DNA from: Pseudomonas sp. KU26590
GTDB taxonomy: Bacteria; Pseudomonadota; Gammaproteobacteria; Pseudomonadales; Pseudomonadaceae
Direction of reading: 5' to 3'
NCBI RefSeq assembly: GCF_026153515.1
Contig: NZ_CP110644.1
Location: forward strand, 310,001-374,000
Length of the DNA: 64,000 bases
The translations under genes were made by a program, and so were the position numbers. Shown here in pieces: positions 55,089-63,739 of this stretch. How positions within the stretch are numbered: position 1 is the first letter of the stretch; every line of letters begins with the position of its first letter. The notes under the pieces were generated by a model. The model saw only the letters and a program-made list of their open reading frames with translations. It was not told the DNA's origin and made no database searches.

Positions 55089-55103
55089 CGTTATAGTATA
55101 ACG
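55089..55103. promoter_or_regulatory. Zur box between zigA and a divergent exported-protein gene
   Basis: CGTTATA-G-TATAACG is a perfect 15-bp palindrome with the GTTATA/TATAAC arms of pseudomonad Zur sites (as I recall them). It lies 37 bases before zigA and 34 before the plus-strand gene at 55138, so zinc-bound Zur could repress both. Confidence 0.85.
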
Positions 55104-55137
55104 ATACGCAGGCGCTAATCTTTTTTGAGGCAGCTTC

Positions 55138-55527
55138 ATGAATCGGTTGTTTTGGTCGTTGGCAGGCTGTTCGCTGTTGCTCAGCACACAGGCGTTCGCC
55201 CTGCCGCCCTCGCCCAGGCTGGACAAGGCGTTGTGCACGCGCACCGCGACGCTGTTGGCCTGCATCGATGCCGACAACAACACGTACAGCGTCGCAATGG
55301 CGGGGGAAACCATGTTCGTGCGCGGTTTCGAAAGCGCGGGCAAGCGCCGCTGGGCGCAGACCAACAGCCGGTACGGTTCGCTGACGTTTTTTACCGGGCT
55401 GGCGTCAGACGGCGAGACTTGGGTGGGATATACCCAGAAAGTGGGCTGGACAACAATCAGTCGGGTGTCGAGTTCGAGCGGGAGCCGGACCAAGATCACC
55501 TGCGACCGGGTGATGGGTTGTCGGTGA
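55138..55527 (+). CDS. Small exported protein, unknown
   Basis: 129 residues with a signal peptide (MNRLFWSLAGCSLLLSTQAFA). The mature part has four cysteines (ALCTRTA, LLACIDAD, ITCDRV, MGCR) and repeated aromatic-polar segments (GSLTFFTGLASDGETWVGYTQ). GAGG lies before the ATG. It shares the Zur palindrome at 55089-55103 with zigA, so it should be zinc-repressed. I do not know a function. It matches the hypothetical gene I remember in the P. aeruginosa zinc cluster (PA5537 position), but that is memory only. Confidence 0.82.
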   Translation: MNRLFWSLAGCSLLLSTQAFALPPSPRLDKALCTRTATLLACIDADNNTYSVAMAGETMFVRGFESAGKRRWAQTNSRYGSLTFFTGLASDGETWVGYTQKVGWTTISRVSSSSGSRTKITCDRVMGCR

Positions 55528-55593
55528 GCTACACGGCTGACCCGTTTCCGGGGAGAGTCAATCTGCTCCCCCCGCCGTTCGGCATCGCGATCC

Positions 55594-56832
55594 TTAGACC
55601 AACGCCTCATTCGCCTTTTGCTCTTGCCGCCAGGCCACGTACGAGCCTGCCGGCGGATTGCGTTCGAAGTAGCGCTTCATGCCATCAAACAAACCATCGG
55701 CCACGGCCTGTTGATGGCGCGCAGTAACAAGGCGCTGACTGTCGCGGCTGTTGGATATGAAACCGGTCTCGACCAGAATCGACGGTACATCCGGCGACTT
55801 CAGCACCGCAAAACCGGCCTGCTCCACGCGTTTCTGGTGCAGCGTCGTGATCCCTTCCAGGCTGCCCAGTACGGTGTGACCCAAGTCCAGGCTGGCAGCG
55901 ATCGTCGCGTTCATCGACATGTCGAGAATCACCCCGGCCAGCATCGGGTCCTTGTCTTTCAGGTTCAACAGGCTGGTCGCACCGATCAGGTCTGCACCGT
56001 TTTCACGCTGGGCCATGAAGCGCGCCGTCGCGGATGTCGCGCCGTTCTCCGACAAAGCAAACACAGACGCGCCGGAAGCCGTCAACCGAGGCGCCGCGTC
56101 GGCGTGGACCGAGATGAACATGTCAGCGTTGTATTTGCGCGCGAAGTCGACGCGCTTGCGCAGCGGAACGAAGAAATCGTCGTTGCGAACCAGGCGCACA
56201 TCAAAGCCCTTCTCGCGCTTCAAACGCTTGGCGAGCAACTGCGCGATGGACAGCACGACGTCCTTCTCCCGCTCACCCTTCGAGCCAACAGCGCCAGGGT
56301 CCTTGCCACCGTGGCCTGCGTCGACGACCACCATGATGTCGCGCTTGGAACGGTCTCTTCCCGTGGACTGCGCGGGCGGCTCTTTTATCAACGGTGCGGC
56401 TGCAGCCAGCTGAACAGGAGGACGGGAAAGCACGTCATGCCCCAGATCCAGAACCAGCCGGTTTCCCTGCGCGCCCTCTGGGCCCAGCAGGAAACTGTTG
56501 ATCTGAACGGGTGATGTGAGATCGAGGACGATGCGGGTATCGCTCTGGCCGAAGTGGCCGGAACGAATGGATTTGATCGGCGTGTTTTCAAGCGCCAGCT
56601 GACTGAAGTTGCCCTCAAGCCGGGCGCCGCTGACGTCGATGATGATCCGCTCAGGCGCGCTGAGCGTGAAGGTCTTGTACTGCACCGGGCCGCTGAGATC
56701 GAACACGAGACGCAGCTTGCTATCGGAACGCCACAGACGGGCGTTTCGGATCTGCGTCGCGTTGACTGAGAATGGAAGCGCAAAGGCGGCGCTGGCCAAA
56801 AGCATGTTGAGCAGCAGTTGACGTCGGTGCAT
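55594..56832 (-). CDS. amiA: N-acetylmuramoyl-L-alanine amidase (AMIN plus Amidase_3)
   Basis: 412 residues. Signal peptide MHRRQLLLNMLLASAAFALPFSVNA, an AMIN domain (about 25-130, TQIRNARLWRSDSKLRLVFDLSGPVQYK), and a zinc amidase domain (about 180-400): VVVDAGHGGKDPGAVG with the first His, EREKDVVLSI with the Glu, FISVHADA with the second His, and ILVETGFISN with the catalytic Glu. It cleaves septal peptidoglycan. The start ATG 56832 begins the signal; an in-frame ATG at 56880 nearly abuts the Zur-like site and is unlikely. It is a Zn enzyme in the zinc cluster, like PA5538 amiA. Confidence 0.93.
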   Translation of the reverse strand: MHRRQLLLNMLLASAAFALPFSVNATQIRNARLWRSDSKLRLVFDLSGPVQYKTFTLSAPERIIIDVSGARLEGNFSQLALENTPIKSIRSGHFGQSDTRIVLDLTSPVQINSFLLGPEGAQGNRLVLDLGHDVLSRPPVQLAAAAPLIKEPPAQSTGRDRSKRDIMVVVDAGHGGKDPGAVGSKGEREKDVVLSIAQLLAKRLKREKGFDVRLVRNDDFFVPLRKRVDFARKYNADMFISVHADAAPRLTASGASVFALSENGATSATARFMAQRENGADLIGATSLLNLKDKDPMLAGVILDMSMNATIAASLDLGHTVLGSLEGITTLHQKRVEQAGFAVLKSPDVPSILVETGFISNSRDSQRLVTARHQQAVADGLFDGMKRYFERNPPAGSYVAWRQEQKANEALV

Positions 56833-56882
56833 GGCACGTTCCGATGGCGAAGAGCATCCCGGCTCAGAGATAGAGTGCATTA

Positions 56883-56895
56883 GTTACAATATAAC
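56883..56895. promoter_or_regulatory. Zur-like box upstream of amiA
   Basis: GTTACA-A-TATAAC differs by one base from a perfect palindrome and matches the core of the site at 55089-55103. It is 51 bases before the amidase ATG. It predicts zinc-repressed expression of the amidase. Confidence 0.65.
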
Positions 56896-56998
56896 AGCGG
56901 GATTATCGGGCGAAGATGAAGCTTTTTATAATATTGGCGGGATTTTTAATGAGCGTGTTCAACGCCTAAGACAGAAAAGCTCATGTAAAACAGCAAGA

Positions 56999-57014
56999 TG
57001 TTCCACGTGGAACA
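56999..57014. promoter_or_regulatory. parS: parS site (ParB binding)
   Basis: TGTTCCACGTGGAACA is a perfect 16-bp palindrome and contains GTTCCACGTGGAAC, the ParB-binding core of Pseudomonas parS as I recall it. It lies in a gene-free spacer between amiA and a DUF3617 gene. ParB loaded here would take part in chromosome segregation and condensin loading near the origin. Confidence 0.9.
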
Positions 57015-57035
57015 CAGTCTGCTTTCTGCACAAAC

Positions 57036-57061
57036 AAAAACGCCCTGACACAGTCAGGGCG
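57036..57061 (-). terminator. Terminator after the DUF3617 gene
   Basis: CGCCCTGAC (57041-57049), loop ACA, GTCAGGGCG (57053-57061): a perfect 9-bp stem, followed on the minus strand by TTTTTGTTTG. Confidence 0.85.
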
Positions 57062-57079
57062 CTTAACAAGCGGGGTAAA

Positions 57080-57601
57080 TCAGGTCCTCGGTTTTACAGT
57101 GCCGCACTGCTGACCCAGCCAAACGGCGCGCGTGTCCATGCTGCCATTCTGCTGCTGGCCTGTCGCGTTGAAAGAGCCAATGACGTGGGTGTTGAACTCA
57201 CGATCGCTGAGAAACTGTGCGGTGCCAGTGCCTTGGGCGCGAGGGCAGCTGAACTTGAATTTCCAGGTAGCGCCGGTACGTTCGGTGATCTGCTGGGTGC
57301 AGCCCGACTTGGGATCTGTCAGCGGAATCTGCTCATTTTTGACCTGCTCCTGAGTAAGGCAAATACGAACGCCCTTCCCGCCCAGAGTAACGCCTTGTTT
57401 TTCCAGCATTTGTTCCATGGCCGCCCGCTGCTGCGGCGCCATCATCTGCAGTTGAGAAAGCATCACCTGCAAGTCCGGCATCTGCTGGCCGTCCACCTGC
57501 ATGTTGCTTGAGCTCAGCTCCCACAGTCCAGGCTGCAACACCTGTGCCTGGGCGAAGGGCGCAGTCAGACAAACCATCAACGCCAGTACGCGCTTTTTCA
57601 T
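57080..57601 (-). CDS. Exported DUF3617 protein
   Basis: 173 residues. Signal peptide MKKRVLALMVCLTAPFAQA, then QVLQPGLWELSSSNMQVDGQQMPDL, the DUF3617 signature (a 'PGLWE' start), and CLTQEQV and CTQQITERTGATWKFKFSCP with three cysteines typical of the family. DUF3617 proteins are small periplasmic proteins of unknown role. The gene is single, with its own terminator. Confidence 0.88.
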   Translation of the reverse strand: MKKRVLALMVCLTAPFAQAQVLQPGLWELSSSNMQVDGQQMPDLQVMLSQLQMMAPQQRAAMEQMLEKQGVTLGGKGVRICLTQEQVKNEQIPLTDPKSGCTQQITERTGATWKFKFSCPRAQGTGTAQFLSDREFNTHVIGSFNATGQQQNGSMDTRAVWLGQQCGTVKPRT

Positions 57602-57777
57602 GAATCGGGTTTCCTTTAATGACTCTTGGGCATCTTGATGCGACCTGCTTGCAGGTCACTGAACGATGACGGTTAGACGGCAGATCGGGCAGCCAGTTGC
57701 AGGCTCAATAAAATAGCGACAATCCCGGTGCGGTGTGGTCTGTTAGACACCAATAAGCTTATGGCACAAGGTTGCGC

Positions 57778-59217
57778 ATGGATTACCACAGCCCGTATTT
57801 CTTTGGCTATTTGCTGGGTTTCACTCACCTGCTGGGCATTGTCGCAGCTATCCACGCCTTACTCACTGTGCGTACGGCCCAAGGCTCAATCGCTTGGGCG
57901 ATGCCGCTCATCTTCATTCCCTATGTCGCACTGATTCCGTATCTGGTTTTCGGGAGGAGTACGTTCGATGCCTACATCAAGGCGCGGCGTCAGGCCAACA
58001 CGGAAATGCGCGCGGCGATCGCCGATTTCAACTGGAAGCCATGGATTGAAGAAGCGGTGGCCGCGCGGCGCTCGGACGCTTATCGCTCCCTGCGCGCGAT
58101 GCCAAAACTGGGACGAATGCCGTGCCTGGCGAACAATGAAGTGAAGCTGTTGATCAACGGTGATGAAACGTTTGGCGCGATCTTCGAGGCGATAAAAGGT
58201 GCCAAACACGTGGTGTTCGTGCAGTTTTTCATCATCCACGACGATGATCTCGGTCGGCGCCTGCAAGGGCTGTTGCTGGAAAAAGCCGCTGAAGGCGTAG
58301 CGATTCATGTGCTATACGACCGAATCGGCAGCCATGCATTGCCGGCGCGCTACATCGACAAACTGCGTGCCGGTGGCGTGCAGATCAAGGCCTTCGCCAC
58401 ACGAGGCGGCTGGCTGACGCGCTTCCAGATCAACTTCCGTAACCATCGCAAGATCGTGGTGGTTGACGGCGTCAAAGGCTTCGTTGGCGGGCACAACGTG
58501 GGCGATGAATACTTGGGCCTCAAGCCGCCGCTGGCGCCGTGGCGCGATACCCACGTTAGCGTTGTCGGACCTGTGGTGGCGTGTCTGCAGGAATCGTTCG
58601 CCGAGGACTGGTTCTGGGCGACTCGTGAAATCCCGCCGCTGATCCTGCCGGACAGTTACCCGGAAGACGGCGTGCTGTGCCAGTTACTCGCCAGCGGCCC
58701 GGCTGATGCGCAGGAAACCTGCTCGCTGTTCTTCGTAGAAGCCATTCACGCGGCCACCGAACGGGTGTGGATCACCACTCCGTATTTCATTCCCGATGAA
58801 GCGGTTTCCGCTGCGCTGAGACTGGCAGTACTGCGCGGCGTCGATGTGCGCCTGCTGCTGCCGTCGCGTCCTGACCACTACACGGTGTACGCCGCCTCCA
58901 GCCTGTTTGCGTTTGAAGCCGTGCGCGCAGGCGTGCGTATCTTTCGCTACAAGCCCGGCTTCCTGCACCAGAAGGTGGTGCTGGTGGATAACGCGATCTC
59001 GGCGATCGGCAGCGCCAACCTGGACAACCGTTCGTTCCGGCTCAACTTCGAACTCATGCTGCTGACGGTGGACGAGGACTTCGCACGCGAAGTCGAAACC
59101 ATGTTGATCGCCGACTTCGCTCTCTCACGCGAAATTTCCAGCGAAGAAAGCAAAGAGACCCACAACCTGCAGCAGCTGGGAATGCGGGTCGCCAGATTGA
59201 TTTCGCCCATCCTCTGA
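57778..59217 (+). CDS. cls: Cardiolipin synthase
   Basis: 479 residues. Two N-terminal membrane helices (about 10-30 and 40-60), then two phospholipase D-type HKD motifs: H223-R-K-I-V-V-V-D and H397-Q-K-V-V-L-V-D followed by [15 protein letters not shown]. This is the ClsA type, making cardiolipin from two phosphatidylglycerols at the inner membrane. The start ATG 57778 follows AAGG; the in-frame TTG six bases earlier is less likely. It converges on cfa. Confidence 0.95.
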   Translation: MDYHSPYFFGYLLGFTHLLGIVAAIHALLTVRTAQGSIAWAMPLIFIPYVALIPYLVFGRSTFDAYIKARRQANTEMRAAIADFNWKPWIEEAVAARRSDAYRSLRAMPKLGRMPCLANNEVKLLINGDETFGAIFEAIKGAKHVVFVQFFIIHDDDLGRRLQGLLLEKAAEGVAIHVLYDRIGSHALPARYIDKLRAGGVQIKAFATRGGWLTRFQINFRNHRKIVVVDGVKGFVGGHNVGDEYLGLKPPLAPWRDTHVSVVGPVVACLQESFAEDWFWATREIPPLILPDSYPEDGVLCQLLASGPADAQETCSLFFVEAIHAATERVWITTPYFIPDEAVSAALRLAVLRGVDVRLLLPSRPDHYTVYAASSLFAFEAVRAGVRIFRYKPGFLHQKVVLVDNAISAIGSANLDNRSFRLNFELMLLTVDEDFAREVETMLIADFALSREISSEESKETHNLQQLGMRVARLISPIL

Positions 59218-59235
59218 GTGCCTGTCCATGGGCTG

Positions 59236-59255
59236 TGGGAGTGAGCTGACTCCCA
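59236..59255. terminator. Hairpin between convergent cls and cfa genes
   Basis: TGGGAGT (59236-59242) pairs with ACTCCCA (59249-59255) over GAGCTG. It sits in the 52-base gap of two convergent genes and resembles a REP half (GTGGGAGxGAGCT). There is no T-tract; it may serve both directions or be a repeat remnant. Confidence 0.4.
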
Positions 59256-59269
59256 AGGGCTTCAGGCGA

Positions 59270-60454
59270 TCACCTGTACAGATCATCCCGCGTCAGCGGC
59301 AAGTTATGGCTCCCATCCGCATGCGGCTTGACTGCCAGGATCTGGTGCAGGTTGATCCAGCCCTTGGAAAACGCATACGCGCAGCCAGCCAAATACAACC
59401 GAAAGATCCTCAGCGCCTGCTCCGGCACCATCGCCGCAGCGACGTTGAGCTTCTCCTCCAGACGGGCGCTCCAGTGCTCGAGCGTCTTGGCGTAGTGCAG
59501 GCGCAGACTTTCCACATCGACCACCTCCAGACCGGCCTCACTGATGAAAGCAGTGATCATCGACAGGTGCGGCAGCTCGCCGTTGGGAAACACATAGCGA
59601 TCAATGAACTCCCCTGCGCCACGCCCGACAGGTCGCCCATCGGTGTGTTTGGCAGTGATGCCGTGGTTCATCACCAGACCGCCCTCCTTCACCGCATCAA
59701 ACAGGCATTTCGAGTACAGCTCGGGATTGGCGTGGCCGACATGCTCGAACATGCCAACGCTGACAACCTTGTCGAAACGGCCGTCCTTGGGCAGATCCCG
59801 GTAGTCGAGCAGCTGCAGTTCGACGCGGTCCTGCAGACCGTCTGCGCGCATCCGCTCCCGGGCCAGCGCCAGTTGCTCGCGGCTTAACGTGATGCCGAAC
59901 ACCTTGACGCCGTACTCACTGGCAGCAAACCGGGAGAGCCCTCCCCAGCCACAGCCGACGTCGAGCAAGTACTCCCCCGGTTTGAGGCGCAGCTTGCGGC
60001 ACAGGTGGTGAAACTTGTTCTGTTGCGCCTGTTCAAGGCTCTCGTTGCCGGTCTTGAAATACGCGCAGGAGTAGACCATCTCCCGGTCCAGCCACAGGCG
60101 GTAGAAGTCATTGGAGAGGTCGTAGTGGTAGGAAATCGACGCGGCGTCGGTGGTCTTGTCGTGCTCGGTGCGCACAGGGAGATTGTCGTCGTCCTCGTCC
60201 AGCAGCGCCTTGGTCAGCTCATCGCACACCCGGATCACTTCGCTGATCGAGCCTTCCAGTTCCAGCCGACCCTCGACGAAGGCGCTGCCTAGCAGTCCCA
60301 GGCTGGGGTGGCTGAAATCGGACGCCAGCGACGGGTCCTTGACCACGATCGTGACGCGGGGATCACTGCCCAAATCAAGCTCGTTGCCGTCCCAGAGCTT
60401 GAGACGCAGCGGTAGATGCAGGTTCTGTAACGCCGGTGGAAGTTGCGCGAGCAT
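59270..60454 (-). CDS. cfa: Cyclopropane-fatty-acyl-phospholipid synthase
   Basis: 394 residues. N-terminal domain (about 1-110), then a SAM methyltransferase: LLDVGCGWGGLSRFAA (SAM site), HYDLSNDFYRLWLD upstream of it, and MVYSCAYF, all CFA synthase hallmarks; GMFEHVGHANPELY carries the catalytic Glu. It methylenates unsaturated acyl chains in membrane lipids, usually in stationary phase. AGGGGG lies before the ATG. With cls next door the pair modifies membrane lipids, but the genes are convergent and not an operon. Confidence 0.94.
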   Translation of the reverse strand: MLAQLPPALQNLHLPLRLKLWDGNELDLGSDPRVTIVVKDPSLASDFSHPSLGLLGSAFVEGRLELEGSISEVIRVCDELTKALLDEDDDNLPVRTEHDKTTDAASISYHYDLSNDFYRLWLDREMVYSCAYFKTGNESLEQAQQNKFHHLCRKLRLKPGEYLLDVGCGWGGLSRFAASEYGVKVFGITLSREQLALARERMRADGLQDRVELQLLDYRDLPKDGRFDKVVSVGMFEHVGHANPELYSKCLFDAVKEGGLVMNHGITAKHTDGRPVGRGAGEFIDRYVFPNGELPHLSMITAFISEAGLEVVDVESLRLHYAKTLEHWSARLEEKLNVAAAMVPEQALRIFRLYLAGCAYAFSKGWINLHQILAVKPHADGSHNLPLTRDDLYR

Positions 60455-60695
60455 ATGAAATCCCCCTGATCCAGCTACACGGAAAAGGGTAGTCCATAAC
60501 CGACTCCGGATAAGGAGCCGTCAGGCGATCGGCTTGTATGAACGACGACGAATCTACGACGGGTACGACCTTGAGCCCCAGAATTCGAGCCAACGTGACG
60601 CCTGCAAATGGAGCACCCCGAACAAGACTGAAGTTAATTTGTAACAGAGTTCTTCAAAGCTCAAGCGGATTTTAATACTTAGTGGAGCCCTCTAA

Positions 60696-60722
60696 CCCGG
60701 CGCTTTCGGTGCAGGCGCCGGG
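60696..60722 (-). terminator. GC-rich hairpin after the P-type ATPase gene
   Basis: CCCGGCGC (60696-60703) pairs with GCGCCGGG (60715-60722) over an 11-base loop, 9 bases past the ATPase stop on the minus strand. There is no clear T-tract, so termination is probable but not certain. The rest of the 60455-60731 spacer (277 bases) shows nothing else I can name. Confidence 0.5.
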
Positions 60723-60731
60723 GAATGCGGC

Positions 60732-62675
60732 TTAGGAGGGTTTGTGAAACTTCGCGATGGGCTCGTGAAAACGCAGCAGTCGCCCGGCATTGCCAAGCAC
60801 CAGCAGCGTGCTGAGGTTATGCAAGACCGCAGCGATCATGGCGCCTGCAGCACCCAGCACACCGAAAGCCGCCATGGCGACGATAGCCAGCGTCCAGCCC
60901 AGTCCGATGATCACGTTCACCTGCAAGGTGTGGCGGCACTGTCGGCTCAGTCGCACACAAGTGCCCAAGCGGCGCAGGTCGCTGCCGATCAATACGATGT
61001 CGGCGGAGGCCAACGCAATATCCGCCCCACCCGCCCCCATCGCGACGCCAACCACCCCGGCTTTCAGCGCCAGCGAATCGTTGATGCCATCGCCGACGAC
61101 CATCGGACGGAAGCCCTTTTTGATCTCGCTCATGACCCGATTGAGCTTGTCCTCGGGCAACGCCTGAGCATGGATGTCGCTGATGCCGACCTCATGACCC
61201 AAGCTGTCGGCGACGCTTTGTCGATCGCCCGTGAGCAACAACTGCCGACCCAAGCCCAGCTCGCGCAATTCACTCAGCGCCTGACGTGCCTCGGGCTTGA
61301 GGCTGTCGGCCAGCAGCAGCCAGGCCAGGAAGTGGCCATTTACCGCGAGCCCGGCAATCAGGCCGTCATGATCGGGAACCGGCGAGGTCGCAATGCCCAG
61401 CTGCGCGAACAGCTCAGGCCGCCCCAACGCGGCTTCACCCCGGGCGGTCTGCGCAACGACGCCCAGGCCCTGGCGCTCACGAATGTCGTCCAGCGCGAGC
61501 AAATGATCCTTGTCCACCAACGTCGCCAGCGCGCGACTGACCGGGTGACTGCTCGCCGAACCCAGGCTTGCCGCCAGCGCGATGACATCGTCGCCCGCGC
61601 CCTCCTCGGCCTGGACCGATTGCAGACGCAAACTGCCGTAGGTCAGCGTGCCGGTCTTGTCGACGACGAGCGAAGTGAGGTCGGCCAGCTCTTCAAGAAA
61701 GGCCGAGCTGCGGATCAGAATGCCGTGCCGCGCCGCAACAGCAATCCCGGCGATGGCCGTCGCCGGCGCCGACAGCACCAACGCGCAGGGACACGCGGCG
61801 ACCAACACCGCCAGCATGGCCTGCGCGTTATTGGTGATGAACCAGGTCACGGCCGCAATGAGCAGCACCAGAACCATGTAGCTGCCGGCGTACTTTTCCA
61901 GCAGGCGAGTAATAGGCGGCTTGGAGCGCTCAGCGCTTTGCATCAGCGCGATGACCTTGCCCAGGGTCGACTCGTTGCCAATGCGCGTCACCTCGATGCG
62001 CAGCAGCCCGTCGAGGTTGATAGCGCCACCAAACACTTCCATACCAGCGCGCGCTTCGAGCGGGACGGACTCGCCGGTAATGGGCGCGGTATCGAGGCTC
62101 GCCTGCCCGGAAATCACCAAGCCGTCAGCCGGTACGCGGTCACCGGCGCGCACTTCGACGCGATCACCCGCCACCAGCGTGCCGTTGTCGACCTCACGGA
62201 TCGCGCCATCCTTATCGATCAGTCGGGCATGGCTGCGGGTCAGACGGCCCAGTGACTGAATGGCTTCCTGGGAGCCAATCACGCTGCGCTCCTCCAGCAC
62301 GTGGCCGAAGATCATGATGATGGGCAGCAACGCGGCGGTCATCAGATCGCCCGTCGCCCAGGCGCCCAACATGGCCAGTGCGATCAGTTGGTCGGTAATG
62401 CCGTGCAGACTCGGGTACCGCAAGCTGTGCCAGCCGGCGCTGACCACCGGGATGGCCACCAACAGCGAGGCGGCGCCCAACAGCAGCTGGCTGACGCCGA
62501 CCTGCTCGGGCGAGAAGAATCGCCAGACCAGTCCCAGCGCGAGCAAGCCCAGGGCAAGCATGGCCAGCGTCAACTGACGGGCTGCGCTGCGCTGCTCGCG
62601 GCTGGTGAGCATGCTGCCGGGCGCGACTGGCGCAGCGTGGTCGTGGGAATGGTCGTGCACGGCTTCGCCACTCAT
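60732..62675 (-). CDS. Heavy-metal P1B-type ATPase
   Basis: 647 residues. The N-terminus has a His cluster (HDHSHDH, 7-13) and no HMA metal-binding domain. Membrane helices lie at about 35-125. TGES is at 200-203, the metal-translocating CPC at 295-297 (AACPCALVLSAPATA), the phosphorylated DKTGT at 339-343, an HP locus (SASSHPVSRAL) and GDGINDSLAL. It exports or moves transition metals across the inner membrane; CPC occurs in Cu and Zn/Cd types, and the His-rich start suggests divalent ions. The start codon overlaps the hflK-like stop (ATGA, 4 bases), so it is in that operon. Confidence 0.92.
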   Translation of the reverse strand: MSGEAVHDHSHDHAAPVAPGSMLTSREQRSAARQLTLAMLALGLLALGLVWRFFSPEQVGVSQLLLGAASLLVAIPVVSAGWHSLRYPSLHGITDQLIALAMLGAWATGDLMTAALLPIIMIFGHVLEERSVIGSQEAIQSLGRLTRSHARLIDKDGAIREVDNGTLVAGDRVEVRAGDRVPADGLVISGQASLDTAPITGESVPLEARAGMEVFGGAINLDGLLRIEVTRIGNESTLGKVIALMQSAERSKPPITRLLEKYAGSYMVLVLLIAAVTWFITNNAQAMLAVLVAACPCALVLSAPATAIAGIAVAARHGILIRSSAFLEELADLTSLVVDKTGTLTYGSLRLQSVQAEEGAGDDVIALAASLGSASSHPVSRALATLVDKDHLLALDDIRERQGLGVVAQTARGEAALGRPELFAQLGIATSPVPDHDGLIAGLAVNGHFLAWLLLADSLKPEARQALSELRELGLGRQLLLTGDRQSVADSLGHEVGISDIHAQALPEDKLNRVMSEIKKGFRPMVVGDGINDSLALKAGVVGVAMGAGGADIALASADIVLIGSDLRRLGTCVRLSRQCRHTLQVNVIIGLGWTLAIVAMAAFGVLGAAGAMIAAVLHNLSTLLVLGNAGRLLRFHEPIAKFHKPS

Positions 62676-63739
62676 TTGTCAGCTCCCTGAATGATCAGGC
62701 GGGAATCGTCGCGGGGGTCGACCGTGGTCACTGAACCCGCCTGTTTCAGGATGGAAGGCACCCGCTCGCGGTAGATCCGCAGCAGCAATCCGGGATCGCT
62801 CTTGTTCTGGATCGACTGCGCCAATCCCGTCACCGCCGCGGTGTCGGTCTGCGCCTTGGCCAGCCGTTCGGACGCCTGGGCATGGGCGACCTGCAGTGTG
62901 CGGTCAGCCTGCTGATTGGCGGTCTGATTGAGTTTTTCGGCATCGGTGCGCGCGTTCGCCACCGCCTGATCGGCTTGCTGACTCGCAGTCAGCACCGCGT
63001 TGAATGCATTCACCGCAGCGGCCGGCAGACTGGACTGCACGTCGACACGCACGACTTCAACGCCCAGACCCACGCCAGTGGCGGTCAGCTCGCCAAGCCG
63101 CGTGTTGATGCCCTGCACCAAGTCGCCACGCAGACGTTCGCGCCGCTCGGCAGACTGGCTGTCGGAGCCCACCAGCTCGGGACGCGCCACCAGAATGGTG
63201 TCCAGGTCCCGCGCCGCCGTTAGGCTGACGGCGCTGCGGTTGACCAGACGATCCAGCCCCGGCAGCACGTGCTCGCCTTGCAGCACGAATGCTCGTGGGT
63301 CTGTCACTTTGTAGTACGCCGTCACGTCGAGCTGTACGACACCGGCGTCGCCCGTGAGCAGGTAACCCGAGCCTGCCAGCGCGTCGCTCATCGGCGTCGC
63401 GAAGCTGGTGATCTTGTCGGCGCCCAACGCAGTGGGTGAGCGCAACAGCGTTTCGACATGCCGCTCGATCACGCGGTCAGCGGAAGGCAACAACACCACC
63501 TGCTCGAACGGTTGCGGCCAGGCCAGCAGCAGACCGGCGTTTTGCACGCGATCCAGCTCGCCAAAGCGAAACACCACCGCCCGGTTCTGTGGATCGATTT
63601 CCCGCACGTTGGAGACCGCCCAGCCGAGCGCCGCCAGCAGGGTGACGACATACAGCCCGAGAAACGCCAGCCGGCTGGCCTGCAGCCAGGGACTGTTCAC
63701 CACCGGCCGCTCGATGTGCGCCGCGTCTTGCTCAGTCAT
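62672..63739 (-). CDS. HflK-like SPFH (stomatin/prohibitin) protein
   Basis: 355 residues. One N-terminal membrane helix (about 20-45), then an SPFH/band-7 domain (about 45-240, REIDPQNRAVVFRFGELDRV) and an Ala/Gln-rich coiled region (about 255-320). HflK and HflC form a membrane ring that holds FtsH. This is a paralogue, since the true hflKC lie next to hflX/purA in most pseudomonads. It overlaps the ATPase gene and the upstream HflC-like gene by 4 bases each, so the three are translationally coupled. Confidence 0.85.
   Translation of the reverse strand: MTEQDAAHIERPVVNSPWLQASRLAFLGLYVVTLLAALGWAVSNVREIDPQNRAVVFRFGELDRVQNAGLLLAWPQPFEQVVLLPSADRVIERHVETLLRSPTALGADKITSFATPMSDALAGSGYLLTGDAGVVQLDVTAYYKVTDPRAFVLQGEHVLPGLDRLVNRSAVSLTAARDLDTILVARPELVGSDSQSAERRERLRGDLVQGINTRLGELTATGVGLGVEVVRVDVQSSLPAAAVNAFNAVLTASQQADQAVANARTDAEKLNQTANQQADRTLQVAHAQASERLAKAQTDTAAVTGLAQSIQNKSDPGLLLRIYRERVPSILKQAGSVTTVDPRDDSRLIIQGADK

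Noticed and set aside
60744..62255. Open frame of about 500 codons antisense to the P-type ATPase
   Set aside because: Shadow of the ATPase codons; Gln/Arg/His-rich and without a domain.
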